From positions 372,001 through 436,000 of the forward strand of contig NZ_JXJP01000003.1 of NCBI RefSeq assembly GCF_000826645.1: 64,000 nucleotides of DNA, read 5' to 3'. The stretch is from Psychroserpens mesophilus. GTDB taxonomy: Bacteria > Bacteroidota > Bacteroidia > Flavobacteriales > Flavobacteriaceae. Of the stretch, positions 36,456-44,634 are shown in pieces. How positions within the stretch are numbered: the first letter of the stretch is position 1; each line of letters opens with the position of its first letter. The notes below the pieces were generated by a model. The model searched no databases. It was given only the letters and a program-made list of their open reading frames with translations, and was not told the DNA's origin. Both the position numbers and the translations under genes were made by a program.

Positions 36456-37103
36456 ATGAATTTATCATTGCACCACATCACCAGACCGTCTTCTTTAAAA
36501 GTAAATGCACCATTATTGATCATGTGCCATGGCTATGGCAGTGATGAAAACGATTTGTTTTCGTTTGCTCAAGAATTACCTGAAGAACTATTTATAATTT
36601 CGGTTAGAGCGCCTTATCCTATGCAACCTTATGGAAATGCCTGGTATGCTATTAATTTTGATGCCAATCAAAACAAATGGAATGATGTTGAACAAGCTGT
36701 TGGTTCACGTGATACGATTGCAAATTTCATTGATGAAGCCTGTGCTGAATATCCAGTTGACAAGAACAATGTGACTCTTTTAGGATTCAGTCAGGGCACT
36801 ATTTTAAGTTATGCTGTAGCACTTACCTATCCAGAAAAAGTAAAAAATATCATCGCTTTAAGTGGCTATGTCAGTGAAGACATGATAGCCGATAATTTTG
36901 AACACAAGGACGTATCACATTTAGATTTTTATTGCTCTCACGGAAGTGTCGACCAAGTGATCCCTGTGGATTGGGCAAGAAAAGCACCTCAATTCCTGAA
37001 CAATTTAAACATCAAAAACACCTATTCAGAATTTCCGGTAGGTCATGGTGTGGCTCCTCAAAACTTTTATGAATTTAAAAGCTGGCTTGAAAAACGAATT
37101 TAA
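36456..37103 (+). CDS. alpha/beta hydrolase (carboxylesterase/phospholipase type)
   Basis: 215 residues of the small carboxylesterase group. Nucleophile Ser112 lies in GFSQG (residues 110-114), the oxyanion loop is MCHGYGSDENDL at residues 23-34, the acid is Asp near SVDQVIP and the catalytic His is in VGHGV. No signal peptide, so cytosolic. Likely acts on short-chain or lysophospholipid esters, but the substrate is not visible in the sequence. Confidence 0.88.
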   Translation: MNLSLHHITRPSSLKVNAPLLIMCHGYGSDENDLFSFAQELPEELFIISVRAPYPMQPYGNAWYAINFDANQNKWNDVEQAVGSRDTIANFIDEACAEYPVDKNNVTLLGFSQGTILSYAVALTYPEKVKNIIALSGYVSEDMIADNFEHKDVSHLDFYCSHGSVDQVIPVDWARKAPQFLNNLNIKNTYSEFPVGHGVAPQNFYEFKSWLEKRI

Positions 37104-37134
37104 TCTTTATGGGATTCAATCCTATATTTAAACC

Positions 37135-38853
37135 ATGAATACGCTTGCTATTATTGGCCTTGGACCACGTGGCTTATATGCTTTAGAAAAACTTATTCAA
37201 CAACTTAGTGTTTCTGAAAAGAAATTACATATCATAAGTTTTGAACCTGAAGATGATCCAGGCGCAGGCCAAGTTTGGAGAAAACAACAATCGGAATCTA
37301 ATTGGGCAAATATCACAGTAAGAGCATTGCAGGATTTTCAAGGGAGACCGGAAATAGCCTTTAAAAATAATCTTATTGAACCATTTCCAGCATTCACAGA
37401 TTGGATTAATTACAATCAAAATGATTCAGATCCAGATATATATCCTACCAGGTCAAAAATTGGCACCTATTTAAATGAAAGATATAATTCTCTGAAAATT
37501 CAAAAGCTGGATGATATTACTTTTAAATTGATTAAAGAAAAAGTCACAAAAGTTACTTATGTTAATACCAAACTACATGTCATCACAGATAATGGAAATT
37601 GTAGCGAGGTAGACGACGTTTTAATAACTATAGGACATCAATCTACCAAACTTTCATCGCAACTTAAATCATGGAAACAACATGCGTCTTTTAAGAAAGA
37701 TTTGCATGCTTTTGAAAATTCGTATCCAATATCACAATTTAATTTTCTAAAGCGAGAAAATGACGTAACAATTGGAATTCGTGGATTCGGGCTTGCAATG
37801 GTGGATGTTATGAGAGCATTAGCAACTGAAGTTTTTGGAAAGTTTGAAATAACTAATTCAGACACTCTGAAAACAATATACATTAATAATCCTGACAAAA
37901 AAATAACTATAGTTCCATTTTCATTAGACGGAATGCCACTTGCACCAAAGCCGCTTAATAGCGTAATTGATCAATTATTTCAGCCTAGTGACAAAGTCCT
38001 TGAGTCTCTTAAAATACAAATTGAAACTGTAGCTAAGATAAATTCAGATGTTTCAGATTTTGGCTTTTTAACAGAACCAATAGCTGAAATTTCGGCTAAA
38101 ATTTTTACAAATACAAAACTTAAAACTAAATCACACGCTTTAAATAAGGAACAAATAAAAAATCTTGTTATAACCTGGTTTAATAACGAAAACATTGAAC
38201 ATGAACTGATCATCGACAAGAAAAATTCAACTTACAATCTTATCAAAGCTTTTATTGAAATGGCTTCAAATAGATGCGCCATTAGTCTTGATTATTGTAT
38301 AGGTCAAGTATGGAGACATTGTCAACCCACAATTTATAAGTCTTTATCGCATTCTAAATTAAATAATGATCTTATCAAGAAAATAATCGATCTTGATGAT
38401 AGAATCAAACGCTATTCTTATGGTCCTCCAATTCAAAGTATGCAGCAAATGCTTGCTCTTGTCGATGCTAAGGTATTGAACTTAGATTTCGTTAAAAATC
38501 CCAAAATTGAATTATGTGATGAAGGATGGCAATTAATAAACTCTAAAGATGACTCCATAACAACGAAATCTATGATTAACAGTGTTTTGGATGCTCCAGA
38601 ATTATTAGAAATAGATACACCCTTAATTAAAAACTTATTGCATGATGATTTAATTCAGCCCATCCATTCAGAGTTAGGTATAGAAACGGACACCTATGGA
38701 ATTGTTCAAAATTCAAACGAAACACATCCCGTTTCCATTGCATTATTGGGTCGCTTATCTAAAGGAAGCGTTATAGGAGTTGATGCAATTTTAGAATGCT
38801 TTGGTAAACGAGTTGAGGACTGGGCAATAAATTACGTGCGGAATCTAAATTAA
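37135..38853 (+). CDS. FAD/NAD(P)-binding protein
   Basis: 572 residues. Starts with a dinucleotide-binding motif IIGLGPRGLYALEKL (G-x-G-x2-G, residues 7-21) and EPEDDPGAGQVWR near residues 42-54, typical of the FAD-NAD(P)-binding family (COG4529-like). A second Rossmann-like segment VTIGIRGFGLAMVDVMRAL lies near residues 210-228. Probably a flavin monooxygenase-like oxidoreductase of unknown substrate. Thirty-one bases after the esterase gene; the stop overlaps the convergent gene at 38850 by 4 bases. Confidence 0.8.
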   Translation: MNTLAIIGLGPRGLYALEKLIQQLSVSEKKLHIISFEPEDDPGAGQVWRKQQSESNWANITVRALQDFQGRPEIAFKNNLIEPFPAFTDWINYNQNDSDPDIYPTRSKIGTYLNERYNSLKIQKLDDITFKLIKEKVTKVTYVNTKLHVITDNGNCSEVDDVLITIGHQSTKLSSQLKSWKQHASFKKDLHAFENSYPISQFNFLKRENDVTIGIRGFGLAMVDVMRALATEVFGKFEITNSDTLKTIYINNPDKKITIVPFSLDGMPLAPKPLNSVIDQLFQPSDKVLESLKIQIETVAKINSDVSDFGFLTEPIAEISAKIFTNTKLKTKSHALNKEQIKNLVITWFNNENIEHELIIDKKNSTYNLIKAFIEMASNRCAISLDYCIGQVWRHCQPTIYKSLSHSKLNNDLIKKIIDLDDRIKRYSYGPPIQSMQQMLALVDAKVLNLDFVKNPKIELCDEGWQLINSKDDSITTKSMINSVLDAPELLEIDTPLIKNLLHDDLIQPIHSELGIETDTYGIVQNSNETHPVSIALLGRLSKGSVIGVDAILECFGKRVEDWAINYVRNLN

Positions 38854-39365
38854 TTAGGTTGATATAAAATAGATTTTATAACTTGAAACTTAAGTTCTTT
38901 CTGGTCTTCAACAGTCTCTAGATCATATGACAAAAGCATTTCTCCCCAATATTCGCCATCTGTAAAACTGGCGATAATCCATTTGTGATTTAGCATTCGT
39001 ATTTGATCAATTAACATTTTTTCTCCTGTCATCGATGCATAGGGAACTAAAGGATGGTCTTCGGTTTCATAAATATTAAGATTCATCAATTCATCTTTTA
39101 TTAATGGTACAAATTCAGAAATTCGAAACCCTTGATCTTCCCAGTAAATCATAGCATCTTCATTCGTATCAAATCTAAACGTATATAAATCTGACACTCG
39201 GTCATCTTGTATAGACTCAATGGAATCTTTGAGCCTCGTATTAGCTTCCATATAATTTGTTAGCTTTTGATCATAACCTTCAATGATATTTTTCGAATTT
39301 ACAAATTGAAAAATCACCAGTAATAAAGTGAATATGAATAAATACATAAACAGTCGTTGTTTCAT
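38850..39365 (-). CDS. membrane-anchored protein of unknown function
   Basis: 171 residues with a single N-terminal membrane anchor (residues 5-22), a short predicted coiled region (YDQKLTNYMEANTRLKDSIESIQDD) and a soluble domain with RFDTNEDAMIYWEDQGF and HKWIIASFTDGEYWGEMLLSYDL. I recognise no catalytic motif. Nine bases after the metallo-hydrolase gene, so they form one operon. Probably periplasmic. Confidence 0.75.
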   Translation of the reverse strand: MKQRLFMYLFIFTLLLVIFQFVNSKNIIEGYDQKLTNYMEANTRLKDSIESIQDDRVSDLYTFRFDTNEDAMIYWEDQGFRISEFVPLIKDELMNLNIYETEDHPLVPYASMTGEKMLIDQIRMLNHKWIIASFTDGEYWGEMLLSYDLETVEDQKELKFQVIKSILYQPN

Positions 39366-39374
39366 AATTATAGT

Positions 39375-40136
39375 TTAGAGTTCTAATTGTAAGTTATCAT
39401 ATGCCAGAAAAACGTTTTCAGGTAGTTTTTGTTGTACCTCATCGTGAAAACCCAAATAATGACTAATATGTGTTAAATATGCTGTTTCCGGCATTACCTC
39501 TTCAATGAAATCAAGAGCTTCAGCGACATTAAAATGCGACAAGTGTTCTTTCTCTCTTAAAGCATTCACAACCAATACTTTTACGCCTATTAATTTTTTG
39601 ATTTCTTCATCAGCAACCGTCTTCATATCTGTTAAATATGCAAAATCACCAAAACGAAATCCGAATACCTGCAATTTGTGATGATAACCATTAATCGGAA
39701 TCACTTGCAAGTTACCAAGCATAAAAGGTTCGTTTTTAATCTCGTGTTGAATTACACTTGGAACACCAGGATACTTGTCTTTAGTTGTAAAAATATAGTC
39801 GAAACGCTTTCTTAGCTCCCCTAACACACGTTTGTGCGCATAAAATGGAATATCGCCTTGTCGGAAATAAAATGGTCTAATATCATCTAATCCAGCAGTG
39901 TGATCAGCATGCTCGTGAGTAAAAACAATCCCGTCAATTTTCTTACAATTTACTCTAAGCATTTGTTGTCTAAAATCTGGACCACAATCAACGACATAAG
40001 CAAAATCATCCCATTCTACTAAAACAGAGACTCTCAGGCGTTTATCTTTAGGATTTAAACTCAAACAGACGGGATGATCACTTCCTATAACTGGAATTCC
40101 TTGAGAAGTGCCTGTACCTAAAAATGTTATTTTCAA
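39375..40136 (-). CDS. MBL-fold metallo-hydrolase, PhnP-like
   Basis: 253 residues. HEHADH at residues 74-79 is the di-metal site; GTGTSQGIPVIGSDHPVC at residues 7-24 and the late HISHYLGFHDEV complete a phosphodiesterase of the PhnP/RNase Z side of the family, which hydrolyses cyclic phosphate or similar esters. LTDMKTVADEEI supplies the bridging Asp. No phosphonate genes are nearby, so the real substrate is unknown. Confidence 0.88.
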   Translation of the reverse strand: MKITFLGTGTSQGIPVIGSDHPVCLSLNPKDKRLRVSVLVEWDDFAYVVDCGPDFRQQMLRVNCKKIDGIVFTHEHADHTAGLDDIRPFYFRQGDIPFYAHKRVLGELRKRFDYIFTTKDKYPGVPSVIQHEIKNEPFMLGNLQVIPINGYHHKLQVFGFRFGDFAYLTDMKTVADEEIKKLIGVKVLVVNALREKEHLSHFNVAEALDFIEEVMPETAYLTHISHYLGFHDEVQQKLPENVFLAYDNLQLEL

Positions 40137-40153
40137 TGGTTTTTAATTTAAAA

Positions 40154-40161
40154 CAAAAATA
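40154..40161 (-). promoter_or_regulatory. TAnnTTTG element, minus strand, for the metallo-hydrolase operon
   Basis: Reads TATTTTTG on the minus strand, 17 bases before the ATG at 40136. Confidence 0.55.
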
Positions 40162-40195
40162 AAACTAATTTTTTTACTTATACCTCCTATTTTAA

Positions 40196-40203
40196 TACCT
40201 TTG
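40196..40203 (+). promoter_or_regulatory. TAnnTTTG promoter element for the gene at 40231
   Basis: TACCTTTG, 27 bases before the ATG at 40231, in a divergent gap with a minus-strand element at 40154-40161. Confidence 0.6.
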
Positions 40204-40230
40204 TAATGTTGACAAAACCCAGACTTAAAC

Positions 40231-41682
40231 ATGGAGATAACCTTAAAAGGAGATAGAGAGTTTGATCAGATTCCTTCGTTACGAACGAAATGCCTACGAA
40301 TTAATCTAAACGAAAACATCTACGGAACATTTGCTGAAATTGGAGCAGGTCAAGAAACTGTTCGTCAGTTCTTTAGAGCTGGTGGTGCTTCTGGAACAAT
40401 TGCAAAAGCAATGTCTGCTTATGATAAAGCCTTTAGTGATGCAATTTATGGCATCGAAGATGACAAACGTTATGTAACTGAAGCACGTTTACGTAAGATG
40501 TTAGATCATGAAATAAACTTGGTTGAAGAGCGTCTTTCAAGAGAAGAACATCCTAATAAAATGTTTTTTACGTATGCAAATACTGTTGCAACTATCGATT
40601 TTGCAAAAAAATATAAAGGTCATGGTTGGGTAGGTATCAAATATCAAGTAGATGCCAATCAAGGGTACAACGAAATTGTTTTACACTTACGTTTTAAAGA
40701 AACAGATGCCAGACTACAACAAGAAACACTTGGTGTCTTAGGTACTAACCTTATCTATGGCGCCTTTTATAAATATAACGAACCAAAGAAATTACTGCGA
40801 TATCTGTACGATCATTTGGATAAAGATCAGGTTGAAATTGACACCATAAACTTTGCTGGTCCTGTCTTCGAAGATGTTGATAACCGTTTAATGAGTTTAC
40901 AACTTGTTAAAAATGGAATGACAGATGCTGTTATGTTTGCTCCAGACGGAAATAACGTCTTGCCCGCTAAAGTATTGTACAAGAAAAACATATTGGCGCT
41001 TCGTGGTAGTTTCAGACCAGTAACAAAGGTAAATATGGACATGTACAAGAAGTCTTACGACATGTTCATAAAGGAAAATAAAGTTGATGTTGATAAAACA
41101 CAAGTTATCTTCGAGATAACTTTATCTAATCTAAGAGCTGAGGGTGAAATTGATGAACAAGACTTTATGGATAGAGCAAAATTGCTTTGTTCTCTTGGTC
41201 AAACGGTATTGATTTCTAACTTCCAAGAATATTATAAACTTGTAGAATATTTCTCTCAATATACGAAAGCAAGAATGGGATTAGCTATGGGAGTTAATAA
41301 TCTTGTAGATATTTTTGATGAGAAGTACTATCGCCATTTAAGTGGTGGTATTTTAGAAGCCTTTGGAAAATTATTCTTCAAAGACTTAAGAGTATATCTG
41401 TATCCTATGCAAAATGATGACGATACGATAACTACGAGTGAAAATCTAAAAGTACATCCTAGAATGAAAGAGCTTTACAAGTTCTTTAAATACAATGGAA
41501 AAGTAGTTGATATTACAGATTATGACGATTCGATTCTAGCTATTTTCTCAAGAACTGTGCTTAAAATGATTGCCGATGGAAATGATGAATGGGAAAGAAT
41601 GTTACCTGAAGGCGTTGCCAAATTAATTAAAGAAAAGAGTTTGTTTGGCTGCGAAACGGAACAAGTTCATTTAGGAGATTAA
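40231..41682 (+). CDS. conserved cytosolic protein of unknown function
   Basis: 483 residues, no signal peptide or membrane segment. Starts MEITLKGDREFDQIPSLRTK and has a charged alpha/beta character with FRAGGASGTIAKAMSAYDKAF near residues 48-68, LTLGV-like core segments, and a C-terminal KYNGKVVDITDYDDSILAIFSR. I cannot place it in an enzyme family from sequence alone. It has its own promoter and a strong terminator, so it is a single-gene unit, and its codon use looks like that of the neighbours. Confidence 0.75.
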   Translation: MEITLKGDREFDQIPSLRTKCLRINLNENIYGTFAEIGAGQETVRQFFRAGGASGTIAKAMSAYDKAFSDAIYGIEDDKRYVTEARLRKMLDHEINLVEERLSREEHPNKMFFTYANTVATIDFAKKYKGHGWVGIKYQVDANQGYNEIVLHLRFKETDARLQQETLGVLGTNLIYGAFYKYNEPKKLLRYLYDHLDKDQVEIDTINFAGPVFEDVDNRLMSLQLVKNGMTDAVMFAPDGNNVLPAKVLYKKNILALRGSFRPVTKVNMDMYKKSYDMFIKENKVDVDKTQVIFEITLSNLRAEGEIDEQDFMDRAKLLCSLGQTVLISNFQEYYKLVEYFSQYTKARMGLAMGVNNLVDIFDEKYYRHLSGGILEAFGKLFFKDLRVYLYPMQNDDDTITTSENLKVHPRMKELYKFFKYNGKVVDITDYDDSILAIFSRTVLKMIADGNDEWERMLPEGVAKLIKEKSLFGCETEQVHLGD

Positions 41683-41702
41683 CTCATAAGTCCATAAAAT
41701 TT

Positions 41703-41733
41703 AAAAAGCCACTTGAATATCATGTGGCTTTTT
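41703..41733 (+). terminator. Rho-independent terminator
   Basis: Arms AAAAAGCCAC (41703-41712) and GTGGCTTTTT (41724-41733) with an 11-base loop; the T-run and A-run make it usable from both sides, fitting the convergent gene at 41825. Confidence 0.8.
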
Positions 41734-41824
41734 GTTTAATATATAACATCATTCTAATTATATGTTAAGGTTCACATCTGAGACGAATTAATAAGACACT
41801 TCAAAAATTAGCCTAACCAATACC

Positions 41825-42280
41825 CTAATCTGTCAATATTTGCGCTGTATGATCTTTGGTTTTTACTTTAGTAATGACATTTTCAATGATACCTTTTTCA
41901 TCAATAATAAATGTTGTGCGATGAATGCCATCATATTCTTTACCCATAAACTTTTTTGGTCCCCAAACTCCAAAAGCCTCAATAACTGCTTTATCTTCAT
42001 CAGCTAGCAAAGGATATTTAAAACCATATTTATTTTTAAAATTAGATTGTCTTTTTGCACTATCTGCACTTACACCTAAAATTTCATAACCTTGCTTCTG
42101 GAATCGCTCAAAATTATCATTTAAATTACATGCTTCCGCTGTACAACCTGGCGTACTGGCTTTAGGATAAAAGAAAATAACTAATTTTTTTCCTTTATAA
42201 TCACCTAAAGAAATCGTGTTCCCCTGTTCGTCGATTGCTGAAAAATTTGGAGCCTTATCTCCTGCTTTTAATTGTGTCAT
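41825..42280 (-). CDS. bcp: thiol peroxidase of the Bcp/PrxQ type
   Basis: 151-residue peroxiredoxin that reduces hydroperoxides with thioredoxin-like reductants. Peroxidatic Cys46 is in STPGCTAEAC, and Cys51 five residues later is the usual resolving Cys of the atypical 2-Cys Bcp type. FFYPKAST precedes it as in the family. Cytosolic, no leader. Divergent from the endonuclease III gene. Confidence 0.93.
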   Translation of the reverse strand: MTQLKAGDKAPNFSAIDEQGNTISLGDYKGKKLVIFFYPKASTPGCTAEACNLNDNFERFQKQGYEILGVSADSAKRQSNFKNKYGFKYPLLADEDKAVIEAFGVWGPKKFMGKEYDGIHRTTFIIDEKGIIENVITKVKTKDHTAQILTD

Positions 42281-42286
42281 AATTAC

Positions 42287-42294
42287 TAACTTTG
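42287..42294 (+). promoter_or_regulatory. TAnnTTTG promoter element for nth
   Basis: TAACTTTG, 21 bases before the ATG at 42316, in the 35-base divergent gap with bcp. Confidence 0.5.
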
Positions 42295-42315
42295 GTTTTT
42301 GTAAAAATACGACTT

Positions 42316-42972
42316 ATGACCAAGCAAGAAAAGGTAGATTTTGTTATTAATACGTTAAAAGAACTATACCCAACCATACCTGTTCCTTTAGATCATAAGG
42401 ACCCATACACATTGCTTATTGCAGTGCTGATGTCTGCCCAAAGTACAGATGTTCGTGTTAACCAGATTACACCTCTCCTTTTTGCCAAAGCTGACAACCC
42501 TTATGATATGATTAAACTATCAGTTGAGGAGATTAGAGAAATCATTAAACCTGTTGGTCTGTCGCCAATGAAAAGTAAAGGTATTCATGGCTTATCTCAT
42601 ATTCTTATTGAAAAACACAATGGAAAAGTACCACAAACGTATGAAGACTTAGAAGCTTTACCTGCTGTCGGACATAAAACTGCAGCAGTTGTATTGTCGC
42701 AAGCATTTGGGATTCCTGCCTTTCCTGTAGATACCCATATTCACAGATTGATGTATCGATGGAATTTAACTGACGGTAAAAATGTAGTACAAACGGAAAA
42801 GGATGCCAAACGCTTATTCCCAAAAGAATTATGGAATGATTTACATCTTCAGATTATTTGGTACGGGAGAGAATACTCGCCTGCAAGAGGCTGGAACTTA
42901 GACAAAGATATTATTACAAAAACTATTGGAAGAGCTTCGGTACTCAAAGACTATTACTCTAAAAAAAAATAA
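42316..42972 (+). CDS. nth: endonuclease III-type DNA glycosylase without Fe-S cysteines
   Basis: Base-excision repair glycosylase/lyase for oxidised pyrimidines. The helix-hairpin-helix LPAVGHKTAAVVL holds catalytic Lys121, and FPVDTHIHR holds Asp139, as in endonuclease III. The four C-terminal cysteines that normally bind a [4Fe-4S] cluster are absent: the C-terminus reads YGREYSPARGWNLDKDII, and the whole 218-residue protein has no Cys. Start ATG 42316 is chosen over 42292 because the promoter element lies between them and MTKQEK is the usual beginning. Confidence 0.92.
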   Translation: MTKQEKVDFVINTLKELYPTIPVPLDHKDPYTLLIAVLMSAQSTDVRVNQITPLLFAKADNPYDMIKLSVEEIREIIKPVGLSPMKSKGIHGLSHILIEKHNGKVPQTYEDLEALPAVGHKTAAVVLSQAFGIPAFPVDTHIHRLMYRWNLTDGKNVVQTEKDAKRLFPKELWNDLHLQIIWYGREYSPARGWNLDKDIITKTIGRASVLKDYYSKKK

Positions 42973-43038
42973 TTGTCTTAGAGCTTTCATGGTATAACAT
43001 GGTATAATTATTGAAGCTTATATTGAAATTAACAATTC

Positions 43039-43590
43039 ATGAATCGCTTAGTATTTCTGCTTTTTATTTTAGTTTTCTCTTCATGCATTCCAACCCAAAT
43101 TGCTCCAAAATTTAAGAATAAAACTTACAAAGTTACCTTAGCTAAAAAATTTGAAAGAACCTTAGAAAGAGAAATGGCCTTCATATTTAAAGACCCTAAG
43201 GATGCTGAAGAGTTTTACAAGTACCTTAATAAAAAGTTTCAACTACAACATAAAGATGTTGGCACTAATGTACCATTTCAACTAAATAACGAAACGCTTT
43301 ATTTAAGTTATACCGAAATTAGCAGAAATGACACCTCCATAAATCTTCCTTTAGTCGCAGTTGATGCAAAACGTCAAGCAAATGGAAATTCTTCTTTATT
43401 TGAACGTAGTCATACATCAAACAATGAACATTGGTATATTGTAATAACGGTCTATGACGAGCAAATAGAAAATTGCTTAAAGAATACGCATCGTTTAAAA
43501 GACAAAACCATTGAATATCTAAAAGCTTTACAAATGGAATATTTTAAAGTACAGAACTACGATGAACTTTTACTAAACAAAAAGTCCTGA
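43039..43590 (+). CDS. putative lipoprotein of unknown function
   Basis: 183 residues. MNRLVFLLFILVFSSC is a lipoprotein signal with lipobox FSSC, Cys at residue 16. The mature part is charged and mixed alpha/beta (EFYKYLNKKFQL; HWYIVITVYDEQIENCLKNTH). No family recognised. Membrane-anchored in the periplasm or outer membrane. A 10-base tandem duplication (CATGGTATAA twice, 42988-43007) lies upstream. Confidence 0.75.
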   Translation: MNRLVFLLFILVFSSCIPTQIAPKFKNKTYKVTLAKKFERTLEREMAFIFKDPKDAEEFYKYLNKKFQLQHKDVGTNVPFQLNNETLYLSYTEISRNDTSINLPLVAVDAKRQANGNSSLFERSHTSNNEHWYIVITVYDEQIENCLKNTHRLKDKTIEYLKALQMEYFKVQNYDELLLNKKS

Positions 43591-43612
43591 TGACTAACGA
43601 ATCAGGACTTTT
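43580..43612. terminator. bidirectional terminator
   Basis: AAAAGTCCTGAT (43580-43591) and ATCAGGACTTTT (43601-43612) form a perfect 12-base stem with a 9-base loop. The lipoprotein's stop codon is inside the stem, and the small minus-strand gene ends 7 bases to the right. Confidence 0.8.
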
Positions 43613-43618
43613 CAAAAT

Positions 43619-43762
43619 TTAGTTTTGAAGTGCTTCAAACTTCAAATTATTATAATGTATAACACTTAAAGCCTTCGAATAATTTAAAAGAAACTCAATT
43701 GTTTCTTTTTTTGGGTTAAGGTTGTCTTTTTTTTGGGGACATTCAGAGTAAAGTTTTGCCAT
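43619..43762 (-). CDS. small conserved-looking protein downstream of the sigma factor gene
   Basis: 47 codons: MAKLYSECPQKKDNLNPKKE at the start and LLNYSKALSVIHYNNLKFE near the end, then TAA. It lies 57 bases downstream of the ECF sigma gene on the same strand and ends against a bidirectional terminator, so it is probably the last gene of that transcript. No signal peptide; a basic N-terminal half and a helix with hydrophobic spacing (TIEFLLNYSKALSVI). I recall similar tiny proteins beside sigma factor genes in related bacteria but cannot verify it here. Function unknown. Confidence 0.65.
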   Translation of the reverse strand: MAKLYSECPQKKDNLNPKKETIEFLLNYSKALSVIHYNNLKFEALQN

Positions 43763-43819
43763 TTTACGTTTTTTTGTTTGTTATATCTCAATAAACGCAG
43801 GAAAACTAAACTTATTGTA

Positions 43820-44404
43820 TCAATTTGTTAAAATGATATTATTTTTATCTATGACCTTCCTTAAATTAATAAGTGCATAACGCATTCTTCCTAACGCCGT
43901 ATTAATACTAACTCCCGTTCGCTCAGAGATTTCCTTAAAGCTCATGTCTTTATACATACGCATCACTAGCACTTCTTTTTGGTCTTCAGGAAGCTCCTCA
44001 ATAATGCGTCGTAAATCACATTCTACTTGATCTTTTATAATTTGTTTTTCTGCATTTAGAGTACTATCACCTAAAACAGAAAAAATGCTAAACTCTCCAG
44101 TATTGTCAAATTTTGGCATCCTATTATTCTTTCTAAAATGATCGATAACAAGGTTATGTGAAATACGCATCACCCAAGGTAAAAATTTACCTTCTTCATT
44201 GTATTTACCAAGTTTTAAATTCTTGATTACTTTAATAAAAGCGTCTTGGAAAATATCTTCAGTAATATCTCTATCAAATACTTTGGAATAGATAAAACTA
44301 TAAATTCTTTGTTTATGTCTGTTGATTAGGACTGATAGAGCACTTTCGTCTCCATCCATGTAGTTTCTAACTAAAACAGCGTCTGTGATAAGTTCGTGTC
44401 TCAT
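43820..44404 (-). CDS. RNA polymerase ECF-type sigma factor
   Basis: 194 residues. Region 2 spans about 24-95 (LINRHKQRIYSFIYSKV; DAFIKVIKNL; LPWVMRISHNLVIDHFRK) and region 4 about 130-185 (LPEDQKEVLVMRMYKDMSFKEISERTGVSINTALGRMRYAL, the DNA-reading helix-turn-helix). No anti-sigma factor gene is adjacent; instead the small ORF at 43619 follows. The regulon cannot be inferred. Confidence 0.93.
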   Translation of the reverse strand: MRHELITDAVLVRNYMDGDESALSVLINRHKQRIYSFIYSKVFDRDITEDIFQDAFIKVIKNLKLGKYNEEGKFLPWVMRISHNLVIDHFRKNNRMPKFDNTGEFSIFSVLGDSTLNAEKQIIKDQVECDLRRIIEELPEDQKEVLVMRMYKDMSFKEISERTGVSINTALGRMRYALINLRKVIDKNNIILTN

Positions 44405-44601
44405 AATTATTACTTTATTGCAAAGAATAAATCTTAGCTTGGGGTTAAACGTTATAAAGTAATATTATGAAATAGGCTTCTCTGTTTTAATATGTTATGA
44501 ACCCAAATATAACAACAATCATTCCGAAATTCCAAAAAAAACTAACAAACTTTAACATTTTAATAAGCAATAATCCATTTTATTGGATAAAATACTTATA
44601 G

Positions 44602-44609
44602 TATCTTTG
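44602..44609 (+). promoter_or_regulatory. TAnnTTTG promoter for uvrA
   Basis: TATCTTTG, 25 bases before the ATG, with TTG at 44583-44585 as a fair -33 box (16-base spacer). Confidence 0.65.
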
Positions 44610-44634
44610 CACATCTTAATTTGCGCAAACTCCT

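Noticed and set aside
42988-43007. Tandem CATGGTATAA duplication before the lipoprotein gene
   Set aside because: Only two short AT-rich copies; no match to promoter or operator patterns that I can support.
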